Position numbers and translations under genes: made by a program. This document shows positions 45,822 to 56,167 of a stretch of DNA of 64,000 nucleotides, in pieces. The DNA lies in contig CALLJS010000010.1 in the NCBI GenBank assembly GCA_938050045.1, forward strand, positions 360,253 to 424,252. The letters are read 5' to 3'. Under the pieces are notes generated by a model. The model was given only the letters and a program-made list of their open reading frames with translations. It ran no database searches and was not told where the DNA came from. Position 1 is the stretch's first letter, and each line of letters opens with the position of its first letter. The DNA is from an uncultured Sphingomonadaceae bacterium (GTDB taxonomy: Bacteria > Pseudomonadota > Alphaproteobacteria > Sphingomonadales > Sphingomonadaceae).

Positions 45822-46780
45822 TGAGCGAAGAAGAGAGATATGACCCCGCTTATGAAGTCAGAGAAAGCTGGAGAACAAAATTATTTGGCGGACTGAAAAA
45901 AAGCTCGGTCAAATTAACGGATAATATCTCTGGCTTAGTGACCAAAGCCAAATTAGACGATATTGTTCTTGATGATATAGAGGAAGCTCTTATCGTTTCC
46001 GATCTTGGCCCAGATACAGCATTGCAAATTCGCGACAAAATTGCCGAAGAGAGGTTTGATAAAGACCTTGATGATGACGGGATTAGAAGCATCATCAAAG
46101 ATGAAATTGCTGATATTTTGTCACCCATAGCCAAACCCATTGAAATAGATGCTTTTCCGCGCCCTCAAGTGATATTGGTGATTGGCGTCAATGGGGTTGG
46201 TAAAACAACGACCATTGCCAAAATGGCCAATTTGTTTTTGGAACAAGATTATGGCGTAATGTTAGCGGCTGGCGATACATTTAGGGCAGCGGCTATTGGC
46301 CAACTCCAAGAATGGGCGCGCAGATTAGGTATCCCCATAGTGTCTGGTAAACAAGGCGGTGATGCGGCAGGTATCGTTTTCGATGCTGTTCAGCAAGCAA
46401 CAGAGCAAGGCATTGATGTTTTGATCGTAGATACGGCTGGACGCTTGCAAAATCGCAGCGAATTGATGGATGAATTGGCCAAAATTAAGCGCGTTTTGGG
46501 CCGTATCAATCCAGAATCTCCGCATGATATTGTTTTGGTATTGGATGCGACAACGGGTCAAAATGCATTATCGCAAATCGAAGTATTTAGAGAAAGTGCT
46601 GGTGTCACTGGCCTTGTGATGACCAAATTAGACGGCAGCGCGCGCGGCGGAATTTTGGTCGCAGCGGCCAAGCAATTTGGCTTGCCCGTTCATGCTATTG
46701 GTGTGGGCGAAACTATCGAAGATTTACGGCCATTTTCTGCGGAAGATTTTGCCAAAGCCCTCTCTGGAGCTAATGATTAA
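45821..46780 (+). CDS. ftsY: Signal recognition particle receptor FtsY
   Basis: GTPase receptor at the membrane that docks SRP-ribosome complexes. In 319 residues the acidic A domain is almost absent (short N-terminus), followed by the NG domain with IGVNGVGKTTTIAKMANL, AGDTFRAAAIGQL, DTAGRLQNRSELMDEL, TKLDGSARGGILVA and GVGETIEDLRPF. It overlaps the mtaB stop and the yciB start by 1 nt each. Confidence 0.97.
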   Translation: MSEEERYDPAYEVRESWRTKLFGGLKKSSVKLTDNISGLVTKAKLDDIVLDDIEEALIVSDLGPDTALQIRDKIAEERFDKDLDDDGIRSIIKDEIADILSPIAKPIEIDAFPRPQVILVIGVNGVGKTTTIAKMANLFLEQDYGVMLAAGDTFRAAAIGQLQEWARRLGIPIVSGKQGGDAAGIVFDAVQQATEQGIDVLIVDTAGRLQNRSELMDELAKIKRVLGRINPESPHDIVLVLDATTGQNALSQIEVFRESAGVTGLVMTKLDGSARGGILVAAAKQFGLPVHAIGVGETIEDLRPFSAEDFAKALSGAND

Positions 46781-47403
46781 TGTCTGATAATATAAAAGAA
46801 AATCCATCATCGAGTGGAACAAAAAAGCATGGCAGTCTCAATTTTATGCTAGATTTTGGCCCGCTTCTCGTCTTTTTTGTCGCGTTCAAATATTTTAGTA
46901 ATGATGGTGACCCGCTGCAAGGGCCCCTTTATGCAACAGCAATTTTCATGGTTGCGATAACCATCGCAATGATAGTGGCTAAACTGAAATTAGGGAAAAT
47001 ATCACCGATGATGTGGATGTCATCCATACTCGTAATCGGCTTTGGCGCATTAACATTATATTTTCGTGATCCTAGATTCTTGCAAGTCAAACCTACGATT
47101 ATTTATAGTTTTTTTGCGATCCTTTTAATCGGCGGTTATTGGCGTGGGAAAGCTCTGCTGCGCTATCTTTTGGAAGCTGCTTTAGAAGGCGTAAGCGATG
47201 AAGGGTGGCTCAAATTATCGCGTAATTGGGGCTTGTTTTTCATTGCGATGGCCGTTGCCAATGAATTAATATGGCGCAATTTCTCATTTGATACTTGGAC
47301 CAGTATTAAAGTCTTTGGGTTTACCGCTGTTAGCTTTATTTTTACCTTAGCCAATGTGCCATTTCTATTGAAACATGGCCTATCGGTAAAAGAAGACTCT
47401 TAA
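46780..47403 (+). CDS. yciB: Inner-membrane septation protein A (YciB/IspZ family)
   Basis: Integral membrane protein with about five hydrophobic segments in 207 residues. Family members affect cell-envelope integrity and septation. The landmarks are MLDFGPLLVFFVAFKYF, GGYWRGKALLRYLLEAAL, LSRNWGLFFIAMAVANELIW and FTLANVPFLLKHGLS. It is the last gene of the dapF-mtaB-ftsY-yciB operon. Its stop is one base away from the stop of convergent pccA, leaving no room for a terminator. Confidence 0.93.
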   Translation: MSDNIKENPSSSGTKKHGSLNFMLDFGPLLVFFVAFKYFSNDGDPLQGPLYATAIFMVAITIAMIVAKLKLGKISPMMWMSSILVIGFGALTLYFRDPRFLQVKPTIIYSFFAILLIGGYWRGKALLRYLLEAALEGVSDEGWLKLSRNWGLFFIAMAVANELIWRNFSFDTWTSIKVFGFTAVSFIFTLANVPFLLKHGLSVKEDS

Positions 47404-47404
47404 A

Positions 47405-49387
47405 TCATTCCATTTCCATAATGACCGCATCGACGGCAAGGCTTTCGCCTTCGGATGCAATGATAGTTTTTACAACCGCCGATTTTTCAGCGCGTAAAAT
47501 ATTCTCCATCTTCATAGCTTCAACCGTGGCTAGCGGCTGACCAGCCTCTACCTTATCCCCTTCTCTCACATGCAATGCAGTAACCATTCCAGGCATTGGG
47601 CATATTAATAAACCCGATAGATCGGGCGGTATTTTCTCAATCATATGCTCTTCAAGGGCCGCAATGTGGGAAGGTAAGCATAGAGCCTCATGCTTAGCAC
47701 CGCGCGTTGTGAAATGCCACTTTGTGCCTTTGCGCGCAATTTGAATCGTTAAATTGCCAGCTTCTCCATTGGTGCGGGCCAATCGATTGCCAGCGTCCCA
47801 ATCCCATGTTCCCATAACATCATGGCCATTAACCACAGCCCCACCCGTTTTAAGAGTGACTTCAAATTTTTGTTGCCCAATCTTGACCATCCAATCAGAG
47901 GATGGATTTGCTAACCGCCCTAATTGCCCTGAAATTTTGTGATTACGAACTTGCTGGGTAAATTCAGCACCAGCAAATAATGCCGCCAAATGGCGCATAT
48001 GCGATTCTGACGATGGTGTTCCTATAAAACCATCGGGATATTCTTCTGCGATAAAGCCCGTTGTTATCTCACCCGACTGAAAGCGCGGATGCTGCATAAG
48101 CGCAGAAAGGAAATCGATATTATGGCTAAGTCCATCAATTCCAAATTCGTCTAAGGCAATGATTTGCTTGTTAATCGTTTGCTCGCGCGTTTCTCCATGC
48201 GTGATAAGCTTGGCAATCATGGGATCATAATAGATGCTGACCTCACCGCCCTCAATCACACCATCATCAACGCGTACGCCATCGCTTGTTTCTGGCGGGC
48301 TATAGCGTGTTAAGCGGCCTGTAGAGGGCAAAAAACCGCGATAGGGATCTTCTGCATAGACTCGATTTTCAATCGACCAACCTATAATCGGAACATCGTC
48401 TTGGCGCATGGTTAGAGGCTCGCCATAGGCAATGCGAATCATCTCTTCTACCAAATCAACCCCAGTAATGCATTCCGTCACAGGATGCTCAACCTGAAGC
48501 CGCGTATTCATCTCCAGAAAATAGAAACTTTCACCGCTAAAATCCGCACCCGAAACAATCAATTCGACCGTACCTGCGCTATGATAATCCACTGCACGCG
48601 CCAGAGCCACGCATTGCTCGCCCATCGCTTTACGCATCTTGGGCGTTACAAATGGCGATGGTGCTTCTTCGACTATTTTTTGATGACGCCGCTGAATGCT
48701 GCATTCGCGCTCATTAAGATAGATGATATTGCCTTGCTTATCGCCCAATATTTGAATTTCAATATGGCGCGGATTCTCAATAAATTTCTCAATGAAAACA
48801 CGATCATCGCCAAAACTATTTAAGCCTTCGCGCTTGGTTGCTTGAAAACCCTCGCGCACATCTTGCTCGCTATAGGCAAGACGCATACCCTTACCGCCGC
48901 CGCCAGCAGAGGCCTTCATCATTACAGGATACCCAATATCACTTGCTATGCGCACCGCATGCTCTGTATCTTCTATCTCTCCAACAAATCCAGGGACGAC
49001 ATTAACACCCGCTTGCATCGCGAGTTTTTTGGATTCAATCTTATCCCCCATAGCGGCGATAGCCCCCACTGGCGGGCCTATAAATGCAATATTTTCAGCG
49101 GCTAAAGCTTCTGCAAAGCTCGTGCGTTCAGAGAGGAAACCATAGCCAGGATGCACCGCTTGCGCGCCTGTTTCTTTGCAAGCTGCGATAATTTTGTCGG
49201 CGATTAAATAGCTTTCCGATGCTGGGGATGCCCCAATATGTATCGCTTCATCCGCCATTGCAACAAAGGGGCTATTACGATCTGCATCGCTATAAACCGC
49301 AACGGTTGCTATGCCCATTTTTTTGGCAGTGCGCATAATTCGACATGCGATTTCACCGCGATTAGCAATCAAGATTTTTTTGAACAT
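47405..49387 (-). CDS. pccA: Propionyl-CoA carboxylase alpha subunit (biotin carboxylase-BCCP)
   Basis: Carboxylates its own biotin with ATP and bicarbonate for transfer to propionyl-CoA by PccB. In 660 residues: the biotin carboxylase half (FKKILIANRGEIACRIMRTA, the ATP loop KASAGGGGKGMRLAYSEQD, the active site FLEMNTRLQVEHPVTE), a linker domain, and a C-terminal biotinyl domain with VEAMKMENILRAEK, where Lys is biotinylated. Final gene of the propionyl-CoA operon in which bioB is also encoded. The specificity (propionyl rather than acetyl or methylcrotonyl) is inferred from the scpA and mce neighbours. Confidence 0.94.
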   Translation of the reverse strand: MFKKILIANRGEIACRIMRTAKKMGIATVAVYSDADRNSPFVAMADEAIHIGASPASESYLIADKIIAACKETGAQAVHPGYGFLSERTSFAEALAAENIAFIGPPVGAIAAMGDKIESKKLAMQAGVNVVPGFVGEIEDTEHAVRIASDIGYPVMMKASAGGGGKGMRLAYSEQDVREGFQATKREGLNSFGDDRVFIEKFIENPRHIEIQILGDKQGNIIYLNERECSIQRRHQKIVEEAPSPFVTPKMRKAMGEQCVALARAVDYHSAGTVELIVSGADFSGESFYFLEMNTRLQVEHPVTECITGVDLVEEMIRIAYGEPLTMRQDDVPIIGWSIENRVYAEDPYRGFLPSTGRLTRYSPPETSDGVRVDDGVIEGGEVSIYYDPMIAKLITHGETREQTINKQIIALDEFGIDGLSHNIDFLSALMQHPRFQSGEITTGFIAEEYPDGFIGTPSSESHMRHLAALFAGAEFTQQVRNHKISGQLGRLANPSSDWMVKIGQQKFEVTLKTGGAVVNGHDVMGTWDWDAGNRLARTNGEAGNLTIQIARKGTKWHFTTRGAKHEALCLPSHIAALEEHMIEKIPPDLSGLLICPMPGMVTALHVREGDKVEAGQPLATVEAMKMENILRAEKSAVVKTIIASEGESLAVDAVIMEME

Positions 49388-49402
49388 CGTGTAATTCTCT
49401 CT

Positions 49403-49999
49403 TTACCTACAGCGCATTGCACCAGAGCGCCGCAATTCATTCTCCAAATTAAGCGGGAATTTTTTTATATAGCCGATGGATAGTCTTGCTTTATTTTGCC
49501 CCAATTTTTCAAAACCCGAGGTCAATCGAAACCTGATATGTCGGCCATCATCTAAAACACCTTGCCAACAGGCTTCTTTAGCATCTTTATTGGATGTATT
49601 TTTACTCTCTAGGATTAAATAGGTGGAGATTTCTTGCCGCGCCAATTCATGGTCAAAATCATCAGATACGGTAAATTCAAAATCACAGGCAGGATCTGTC
49701 ACAGAAAATGCGTTATTTGGCAAAAATTGATACCTCAATAAACCCTCAACTGCGCTATAACTATCGCCTTTGCCCAATTTACTATCGCGGCTTTTACGAT
49801 TCTTTTTCCATTTGATGCTACTAGCATTAATCGCATCAAAAAAATCTTCAGAAAAAGGAAGAGGTTTGATACATATATCTTTGAATAGGTTAAATGATTG
49901 TTCAAAACGCATTGGAGTATTTTGCTCTTCACTCACTTGAATGGGTGAAGCCAAAAGCCCAGCCATAAGGCCGTTAATAATGGGTTTGCGCGCTATCAT
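49403..49999 (-). CDS. Conserved-looking protein of unknown function in the propionyl-CoA operon
   Basis: I do not recognise the family. The 198-residue product has a short hydrophobic N-terminal stretch (PIINGLMAGLLASPIQV) that might be an export signal. A mixed alpha/beta sequence follows, with ITDPAC-like SVTDPACDFEFTVSDDFDHE and RHIRFRLTSGFEKLGQNKAR. It overlaps the upstream LprI-like gene by 4 nt and lies 15 nt before pccA, so it is co-transcribed. No catalytic motif is visible. Confidence 0.75.
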   Translation of the reverse strand: MIARKPIINGLMAGLLASPIQVSEEQNTPMRFEQSFNLFKDICIKPLPFSEDFFDAINASSIKWKKNRKSRDSKLGKGDSYSAVEGLLRYQFLPNNAFSVTDPACDFEFTVSDDFDHELARQEISTYLILESKNTSNKDAKEACWQGVLDDGRHIRFRLTSGFEKLGQNKARLSIGYIKKFPLNLENELRRSGAMRCR

Positions 50000-50388
50000 C
50001 CCTCTGTCGCCAAATCAGCCAGCGCCTTGGTTCGGCGTTTAGTCTCTTTCTCCAAGCAATTATAGCGCAACAAAGGCTCTGCACTACCGCCGCGAAATTG
50101 AAAGGCGACGGACTGGCAATGGCTGTCGCGAAAAGCAATCCAATTACGCTGTGCCTTGCGCAATGCCTCTGCATATCCGATGCGGCCATCCTCATTTTGG
50201 TTCTTATCCAAATCCTTCATATAGTTGTGCGTCTCTTCCCATTGCGCATTGCGTTTTTTATCAGCAGCTTGATAGGCCTGATAGGCACAGACATTCATCT
50301 GGTGCTGCACCAAAGATTCATCGCAAGGATTAACGGTGCTGTCAGTACCAGTAACCGCTTGGAGCAATAAAAGTGCTAACACACTCAC
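49996..50388 (-). CDS. LprI-like (DUF1311) small exported protein
   Basis: The 130-residue protein has a hydrophobic N-terminus ([14 protein letters not shown]) suggesting export, then a four-cysteine helical domain: [20 protein letters not shown] and [20 protein letters not shown] with a last Cys in [14 protein letters not shown]. This pattern marks DUF1311/LprI-type proteins, some of which inhibit lysozyme. A role in the propionyl-CoA operon is not evident. It overlaps bioB and the next gene by 4 nt each. Confidence 0.82.
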   Translation of the reverse strand: MSVLALLLLQAVTGTDSTVNPCDESLVQHQMNVCAYQAYQAADKKRNAQWEETHNYMKDLDKNQNEDGRIGYAEALRKAQRNWIAFRDSHCQSVAFQFRGGSAEPLLRYNCLEKETKRRTKALADLATEG

Positions 50389-51407
50389 TCAGCCGCCTCC
50401 AATGTCCCTATGCATGCGCCTTTTTCAGCTCTTAGGGGTTCTTCGCCTTGCAGCGCGGTGAGACCAAGGCGATCAAATAATGCTGCATCGCTATCATCAC
50501 CCGCATTGGGCGCAGTGAGCAATTTATCGCCCGTAAAGATGCTGTTCGCGCCTGCCATAAAACAGAGCGCTTGCGTAGCCTCTGACATACTCTCACGGCC
50601 CGCTGATAAACGCACCATGCTCATCGGCATAGTGATACGGGCTGCCGCTACCGTGCGAACAAATTCTATATCATCAATTTTAGCCATCGGTGTATCAGCT
50701 AGCATATCGCCCAATATTGTTCCCTTAACAGGGACAAGCGCGTTAACTGGAACGCTCTCTGGATGCGCAGGTAAAGTCGCTAATGTATGAATGAAACCAA
50801 CGCGGTCATCGCGGGTTTCGCCCATTCCGACAATACCGCCGCTACACACATTAATACCACTATTGCGCACATGGTCGAGCGTTTCAAGGCGATCGGACAT
50901 TTTGCGCGTGGAAATAGCGCGTTCATAATATTCTGGGCTGCTATCGATATTATGATTATAATAATCAAGCCCAGCTTCGGCGAGCATATCCGCTTGTTTG
51001 GGCGAGAGCATCCCCAGCGTCATGCAGGTTTCCATGCCCATGTCGCGCACACCTTTTACAATCTCGACAATCGCTGGCATATCGCGATCCTTGGGGTTGC
51101 GCCATGCAGCCCCCATACAAAAACGTTGCGAGCCATTATCCTTGGCCTGCGCCGCAGATTGCAACACTTGGCGCACATCCATTAATTTAGTGGCCTTCAC
51201 GCCGCTATCGGCATGCACGCTCTGGCTGCAATAGCCGCAATCCTCTGGGCATCCACCAGTTTTGATGGATAGCAATGTGCAAAGCTGCACTTCATTAGGC
51301 TTATGGTGTTCGCGGTGCACCGCCATAGATTGCGCCATCAAATCGCCAAAAGGCTTATCAAACAATGTTGCAATTTCTTCGCGGGTCCAATCGGTACGAA
51401 TTTCCAT
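50385..51407 (-). CDS. bioB: Biotin synthase
   Basis: Radical SAM enzyme inserting sulfur into dethiobiotin. In 340 residues the 4Fe-4S motif is [11 protein letters not shown], and the auxiliary cluster region includes [25 protein letters not shown] and VRLSAGRE. The ATG at 51407 overlaps the scpA TGA by 1 nt; a GTG one codon earlier is the alternative start. It sits between scpA and an LprI-like gene. Its product is the cofactor of PccA two genes further on, so cofactor and enzyme supply are co-ordered. No bioA, bioD or bioF is seen here. Confidence 0.96.
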   Translation of the reverse strand: MEIRTDWTREEIATLFDKPFGDLMAQSMAVHREHHKPNEVQLCTLLSIKTGGCPEDCGYCSQSVHADSGVKATKLMDVRQVLQSAAQAKDNGSQRFCMGAAWRNPKDRDMPAIVEIVKGVRDMGMETCMTLGMLSPKQADMLAEAGLDYYNHNIDSSPEYYERAISTRKMSDRLETLDHVRNSGINVCSGGIVGMGETRDDRVGFIHTLATLPAHPESVPVNALVPVKGTILGDMLADTPMAKIDDIEFVRTVAAARITMPMSMVRLSAGRESMSEATQALCFMAGANSIFTGDKLLTAPNAGDDSDAALFDRLGLTALQGEEPLRAEKGACIGTLEAAE

Positions 51408-53539
51408 CACTCTTCCTCATTTATTGGCGGCATATTATGCCCCATCAATCTCAATATATCAGCAGCAGATTCCACTATATTGCTGCCAGGACCATAGATA
51501 CCGACAACACCGCTGTCACGCAGGAATTGATAATCTTGCGGCGGAATAACCCCCCCCGCAAAAACCTTTACATGCTCTAGATCATTCTCTTTGAGCAATT
51601 TGATAAGCTCTGGTATCAATGTTTTATGTCCCGCCGCCAGGCTAGAGGCCCCTACTGCATCGACATTTTCAGATTTAGCAAGCTGCATAGCCTCTGCTGG
51701 TGTTTGAAACAATGGCCCAGAAATGACATCAAAGCCCATATCGGTAAAAGCACTCGACACCACATTTGCTCCGCGATCATGCCCATCTTGCCCCATTTTG
51801 GCGACCAATATCTTGGGCTTGCGGCCCAATCGCTGCGACACCGCATCTATGCCATCAACCACCAATGCATATTGCGGATCGCCCTCATAGGCTGCCCCAT
51901 AGATACCCTTCACGGGTGTAGGCTTAGTGGCATATCGGCCAAAAGCAGCTTCCATGGCATCGGATATTTCACCGAGCGAGGCCCGAAGACGTGCCGCTTT
52001 AACAGCCAATTCCAGCATATTACCGTCTGATTTCGCGCCTTCGGTAATGGCCTTTAGCGCAGCCTGGCAGGCGGCCTCATCGCGCGCATCGCGCATCGAT
52101 TGCAAGCGTTTAATCTGACCATCTCTGACCTTGGCATTATCCACCTCTAAGGTTTCAAGCTGCTCTTCATCATCCAGCACATATTTATTCACACCGACGA
52201 TGACATCATCGCCTTTATCAACGCGCGCTTGGCGTCCCGCTGCCGCTTCTTCGATCATCGCTTTGGGCCAGCCATCGGCCACAGCTTTAGCCATACCGCC
52301 TTCTGCAATGACTTTTTCGATAATTTCCCACGCCTTATCGACCAATTCTGACGTCAAGGCTTCAACATAATAGCTTCCGCCCAATGGATCGACCACCTTT
52401 GTAATGCCCGCTTCCTCTTGGAGTACGATTTGCGTATTGCGCGCAATGCGCGCGGAAAAATCAGTCGGTAGCGCAATCGCTTCATCCAGTGCATTGGTGT
52501 GCAAAGATTGCGTGCCGCCTAGCGTCGCTGCCATCGCCTCTATGGTGGTGCGGATAACATTATTATACGGGTCTTGCTCGGTCAGCGACACACCCGAAGT
52601 CTGGCAATGGGTGCGCAGCATTTTTGAACGCTCCGATTTTGCGCCCAAATCGCTCATAACACGGTGCCATAAGGTACGGGCCGCACGGAGTTTAGCAACC
52701 TCCATAAAGAAATTCATGCCAATACCAAAAAAGAAGCTTAATCGGCCTGCAAAAGCATCTATATCCAAACCAGTTTCCATCGCTTGCCGCGCATATTCGC
52801 GGCCATCGGCAATGGTAAAGGCCAATTCCTGCACCGCAGTCGCCCCAGCCTCATGCATATGATAACCCGAAATCGATATACTATTGAATTTGGGCATATT
52901 GGTGGAGGTATAGGCGATAATATCCGATATAATCCGCATCGATGGGGCTGGTGGATAGATATAGGTATTGCGCACCATAAATTCTTTTAGAATATCATTT
53001 TGGATCGTGCCTGCCAATTGATCTTGCGAAACGCCCTGTTCTTCTGCGGCAATGATATAAAAAGCAAGACAGGGAATAACGGCCCCGTTCATCGTCATAG
53101 ACACCGACATTTTATCAAGCGGGATTTGATCGAACAGAATTTTCATATCCTCAACGCTATCAATCGCGACACCCGCCTTGCCTACATCACCGACAACGCG
53201 CGGATGATCGCTATCATATCCACGGTGCGTGGCCAAATCAAAGGCAACCGACAAACCTTTTTGCCCCGCAGCCAAATTGCGGCGATAAAAAGCATTGCTC
53301 TCTTCAGCGGTGGAAAAGCCTGCATATTGGCGGATTGTCCATGGGCGACCAGCATACATGCTTGCCTTGACACCGCGCGTAAACGGGCCAAAGCCTGGCA
53401 ATCCAGCATCGCTCGAGTCTGCCTCGGTATAAAGCGGCTTCACCGTTATGCCTTCGGGCGTTTCCCAATTAAGCGCGCGGCCCTTAACTTCTTTATTGGC
53501 CAGCTCTTCCCAATCATTGATGCTTGGCTTATCGTTCAT
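51407..53539 (-). CDS. scpA: Methylmalonyl-CoA mutase, single large chain
   Basis: Adenosylcobalamin enzyme that isomerises methylmalonyl-CoA to succinyl-CoA. In 710 residues: the TIM-barrel domain ([57 protein letters not shown]) and a C-terminal B12 domain with [16 protein letters not shown] (DxHxxG, base-off cobalamin binding). The chain resembles the alpha subunit or homodimeric forms. The start overlaps the upstream hydratase stop by 1 nt (TAATG) and the stop overlaps bioB. Confidence 0.96.
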   Translation of the reverse strand: MNDKPSINDWEELANKEVKGRALNWETPEGITVKPLYTEADSSDAGLPGFGPFTRGVKASMYAGRPWTIRQYAGFSTAEESNAFYRRNLAAGQKGLSVAFDLATHRGYDSDHPRVVGDVGKAGVAIDSVEDMKILFDQIPLDKMSVSMTMNGAVIPCLAFYIIAAEEQGVSQDQLAGTIQNDILKEFMVRNTYIYPPAPSMRIISDIIAYTSTNMPKFNSISISGYHMHEAGATAVQELAFTIADGREYARQAMETGLDIDAFAGRLSFFFGIGMNFFMEVAKLRAARTLWHRVMSDLGAKSERSKMLRTHCQTSGVSLTEQDPYNNVIRTTIEAMAATLGGTQSLHTNALDEAIALPTDFSARIARNTQIVLQEEAGITKVVDPLGGSYYVEALTSELVDKAWEIIEKVIAEGGMAKAVADGWPKAMIEEAAAGRQARVDKGDDVIVGVNKYVLDDEEQLETLEVDNAKVRDGQIKRLQSMRDARDEAACQAALKAITEGAKSDGNMLELAVKAARLRASLGEISDAMEAAFGRYATKPTPVKGIYGAAYEGDPQYALVVDGIDAVSQRLGRKPKILVAKMGQDGHDRGANVVSSAFTDMGFDVISGPLFQTPAEAMQLAKSENVDAVGASSLAAGHKTLIPELIKLLKENDLEHVKVFAGGVIPPQDYQFLRDSGVVGIYGPGSNIVESAADILRLMGHNMPPINEEE

Positions 53540-54321
53540 TATTGCCCCTTAAATTCTGCCTTACGTTTCTGCAAAAAGCTTATCGCGCCTTCGCGCGCAT
53601 CTTGGCTATCGCCTGCAATCTTCTGATTTTCAGCCTCTATCCGCAGCGCGCTTGCATAATCGCTCTCTAACGCCGATGCCAGACCTTGGCGCATCAATCC
53701 GATGGCGACGGTCGGGCCATTAGCCAATTTTTGGGTTAATGCGTGCGCTTCTTTTAATAAGGCATCATCCTCTACGCATTTATAAATCAACCCCCAATCC
53801 GCAGCCTTTTCGGCACCAATTTTCTCGCCCAGCAGCATCATTTCAGTGGCACGGGCTTTACCCACCAAACGTGCTAGCATCCATGATGCACCGCCATCGG
53901 GAACTAGGCCTATATTAACGAATGCCTGTAAAAAATACGCCGATTTGCCAGCAATCGCGAAATCACTCGCCAGAGCCAGGCTGCAGCCGACTCCTGCAGC
54001 TGGCCCATTAACCGCTGTCACAACGGGAATAGGAATTTTAGATAATTTAACCATAGTCGGGTTATAAGATCGCGTCAGCGCTTTATAGGCATTTTGACCA
54101 CCCGATGTCGCACCGCTCGCTCCGGCTGCTAAATCCGCTCCCGAACAAAATGCGCGGCCTTGACCCGTTATCAACAATGCCCGCGCATCACCCAAATGGT
54201 CGAGCGCATCAGAAATATCATCGGCCATTTGCGGCGGCATAGCGTTTAATCGCTCTGGCCGATTGAGCGTTATGGTTGCAATATTATCCAGCACTTCAAA
54301 TTTGATTGTTTGGTAAGTCAT
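53539..54321 (-). CDS. Enoyl-CoA hydratase/isomerase family protein
   Basis: Crotonase-fold protein of 260 residues. It has the oxyanion-hole segment [16 protein letters not shown] and the second block [21 protein letters not shown], then [16 protein letters not shown] with an Asp at the position often seen in PaaG-type isomerases. Substrate is uncertain: hydration or isomerisation of a short acyl-CoA feeding propionyl-CoA would fit the operon. It overlaps mce by 4 nt and scpA by 1 nt. Confidence 0.9.
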   Translation of the reverse strand: MTYQTIKFEVLDNIATITLNRPERLNAMPPQMADDISDALDHLGDARALLITGQGRAFCSGADLAAGASGATSGGQNAYKALTRSYNPTMVKLSKIPIPVVTAVNGPAAGVGCSLALASDFAIAGKSAYFLQAFVNIGLVPDGGASWMLARLVGKARATEMMLLGEKIGAEKAADWGLIYKCVEDDALLKEAHALTQKLANGPTVAIGLMRQGLASALESDYASALRIEAENQKIAGDSQDAREGAISFLQKRKAEFKGQ

Positions 54322-54761
54322 GAATGCGCATCCTCTTTTGGTGTTTCCATAATTTCTGTGAGCATCCCGCCCATATCTTTGGGGTGAACAAAAAATATCA
54401 TTGTTCCATGCGCCCCAACACGCGGATCACCCAATATGCGTTTGCCCAATGTTTCAAATTCGGCCTTAGCCGCCATAATATCGGGCACTTCAAAACAAAT
54501 ATGATGCTGGCCACCTAGGGGGTTTTTCGCCAAAAAGCCATGAATTGGGCTATCAGCATTTATGGGTTCTATCAGCTCAATCTGCGTGCCGTTCATTGCA
54601 CCGTCATTGGGCGTATCAACGAAACAGACTTTAACGCCTTGTTCGGGCATAGCAAATGGCTCTGATATAGACACTGCGCCCATGGTATCGCGCCAATGAA
54701 CGATGCTATCGGCGATGGATGGCGTTGCTACGCCAATATGGTTTAATCGGCCTAACTTCAT
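54318..54761 (-). CDS. mce: Methylmalonyl-CoA epimerase
   Basis: Converts (S)- to (R)-methylmalonyl-CoA between PccAB and ScpA. The glyoxalase/VOC fold of 147 residues shows LGRLNHIGVATPSIADSI at the start, metal ligands His and Glu in NHIGVA, QHHICFEV and GGMLTEIMETP, and QIELIEPI. It overlaps the DUF808 gene upstream and the hydratase downstream by 4 nt each. Confidence 0.94.
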   Translation of the reverse strand: MKLGRLNHIGVATPSIADSIVHWRDTMGAVSISEPFAMPEQGVKVCFVDTPNDGAMNGTQIELIEPINADSPIHGFLAKNPLGGQHHICFEVPDIMAAKAEFETLGKRILGDPRVGAHGTMIFFVHPKDMGGMLTEIMETPKEDAHS

Positions 54762-55711
54762 TGGCTTTGCTCTTTTGCCTTTATATGCAATATTTTATGG
54801 GTCATCGGCGCGATGATAGATCCTATTATAACACCGAAAATACCGCTGAGAATTGCGAAAACCAACCATTCGACAATGCCCACCCAGCTTGATGGGGATA
54901 ATCCTATAGCAAATTTTGATACAATATCGATCAAATGCTCTGGCCCATGCCATCCTAAAACGGCGATATTATGCACCAATAATCCGCCGCCGACCCAAGC
55001 CATGGCCAGCGTGCCAATGATAGAGATAGTGGTGAGCAGTTTGGGCATAAAGGCCACGAGACCGCGTCCCAAATTTGCCAAAGCCCCAGCTTTTTCGCGT
55101 GCCAAATGCAATCCAACATCATCCATTTTTACAATCACGGCCACTGTTCCATAAACAACGACTGTTATAACCAGACCGATTAAGGCCAAGACCAGCCCTT
55201 GCTGCCACCAGACTTCATCCGCCACTTCAGACAGTGCAATCGCCATGATTTCAGCCGATAATATCAAGTCGGTGCGGATCGCGCCCTTGACCATTTCTTC
55301 TTCGCGCTCTGGCCCGCTATCCAGAGCAGCCTCATGATGAACATTGGTTTCATCAACATGGAATAGTTCCAATATTTTTTCCGCCGCTTCATAGCAGAGA
55401 AATAATCCACCAATTATAAGGATGATCGGGATAAGGAAAGGCGCAAATTGCCCAAGCAAAACCGCGATCGGCAGCAATATGACCAATTTATTGAAAATCG
55501 ATCCGCGCGCTATGCGCCATATCATCGGTAATTCACGCGCTGGCGAAAAACCCGTCACATAGCTGGGTGTTACCGCAGCATCATCGATCACCACGCCAGC
55601 AGTCTTTGTGCCTGCGCGCGCTGCGGCGGCCCCAATATCATCTATCGAGGCTGCTGCGACTTTTGCAATAGCAGCAACATCATCCAATAGAGCGACTAAT
55701 CCTGATGGCAC
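54758..55711 (-). CDS. DUF808 family membrane protein
   Basis: The 317-residue integral membrane protein belongs to the DUF808 (YedI-like) family, whose function is unknown. The N-terminus SGLVALLDDVAAIAKVAAAS is typical, followed by TGFSPARELPMIWRIARGS, about six membrane segments and a charged central loop (HVDETNVHHEAALDSGPERE). It overlaps mce by 4 nt and is the first gene of the cluster after the repeat island that separates it from pccB. Confidence 0.88.
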   Translation of the reverse strand: MPSGLVALLDDVAAIAKVAAASIDDIGAAAARAGTKTAGVVIDDAAVTPSYVTGFSPARELPMIWRIARGSIFNKLVILLPIAVLLGQFAPFLIPIILIIGGLFLCYEAAEKILELFHVDETNVHHEAALDSGPEREEEMVKGAIRTDLILSAEIMAIALSEVADEVWWQQGLVLALIGLVITVVVYGTVAVIVKMDDVGLHLAREKAGALANLGRGLVAFMPKLLTTISIIGTLAMAWVGGGLLVHNIAVLGWHGPEHLIDIVSKFAIGLSPSSWVGIVEWLVFAILSGIFGVIIGSIIAPMTHKILHIKAKEQSQ

Positions 55712-55797
55712 AATATTTTATCCTTAACATTCTTCATTTTATCATTCTAATCTTTTTCACTTTTAATTCATTACTGACTACCATTATACCCACTTTT

Positions 55798-55824
55798 CGT
55801 CATTGCGCGTGCGGCGAAGCAACC
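55798..55824 (+). repeat. REP-like repeat copy R1, left boundary of the GIY-YIG unit
   Basis: Core running from GTCATTGCG to CGAAGCAACC with a GC-rich middle; TTGC and GCAA within it are self-complementary. Two direct copies lie at 56297 and 56345 and an inverted relative at 56168. The adjoining CAATATCAT is shared with the copy at 56345 and supplies the stop codon of the GIY-YIG gene. Confidence 0.75.
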
Positions 55825-55830
55825 TCAATA

Positions 55831-56124
55831 TCATCCATGAACAATCTCACCATATAAATCCAGCCATTGCGGATTAAGCATTTCGATTAAGCCTATCTTT
55901 TTAGACCTAGACCCGCCTTTAATTTGCTTTTCACGCAATATTGCTAATTCCATTGTACTTGCTTGTTCATACCATACCAATATTTTACAGCGATATTTCT
56001 TGGTAAACCCGTCCGCAAGACCCTCTTTATGCTGCCAAACACGTTGCGCTAAAGCAGAGGTAACGCCCGTATATAATGTTCCATTTCGTTTATTCGTCAT
56101 AATATAAGTGCAGGGATTTTTCAT
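55831..56124 (-). CDS. Small GIY-YIG domain protein
   Basis: A single GIY-YIG nuclease fold of 97 residues, often mislabelled as UvrC. The motif reads TYIMTNKRNGTLYTGVTS (YTG in place of YIG). The conserved Arg is in LAQRVWQHKEG, the Glu in LREKQIKGG and the Asn in LNPQWLDLY. Residues of the active site are mostly kept, but nuclease activity is unproven. The gene is bracketed by inverted copies of a REP-like repeat: one abuts its stop codon and one lies 43 nt before its start. It interrupts the otherwise operon-like pccB-to-pccA cluster. Confidence 0.85.
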   Translation of the reverse strand: MKNPCTYIMTNKRNGTLYTGVTSALAQRVWQHKEGLADGFTKKYRCKILVWYEQASTMELAILREKQIKGGSRSKKIGLIEMLNPQWLDLYGEIVHG

Positions 56125-56167
56125 TAAAATACCCTGTTAGGGTTTTGAATAAAGTGCGAGAATGTTA

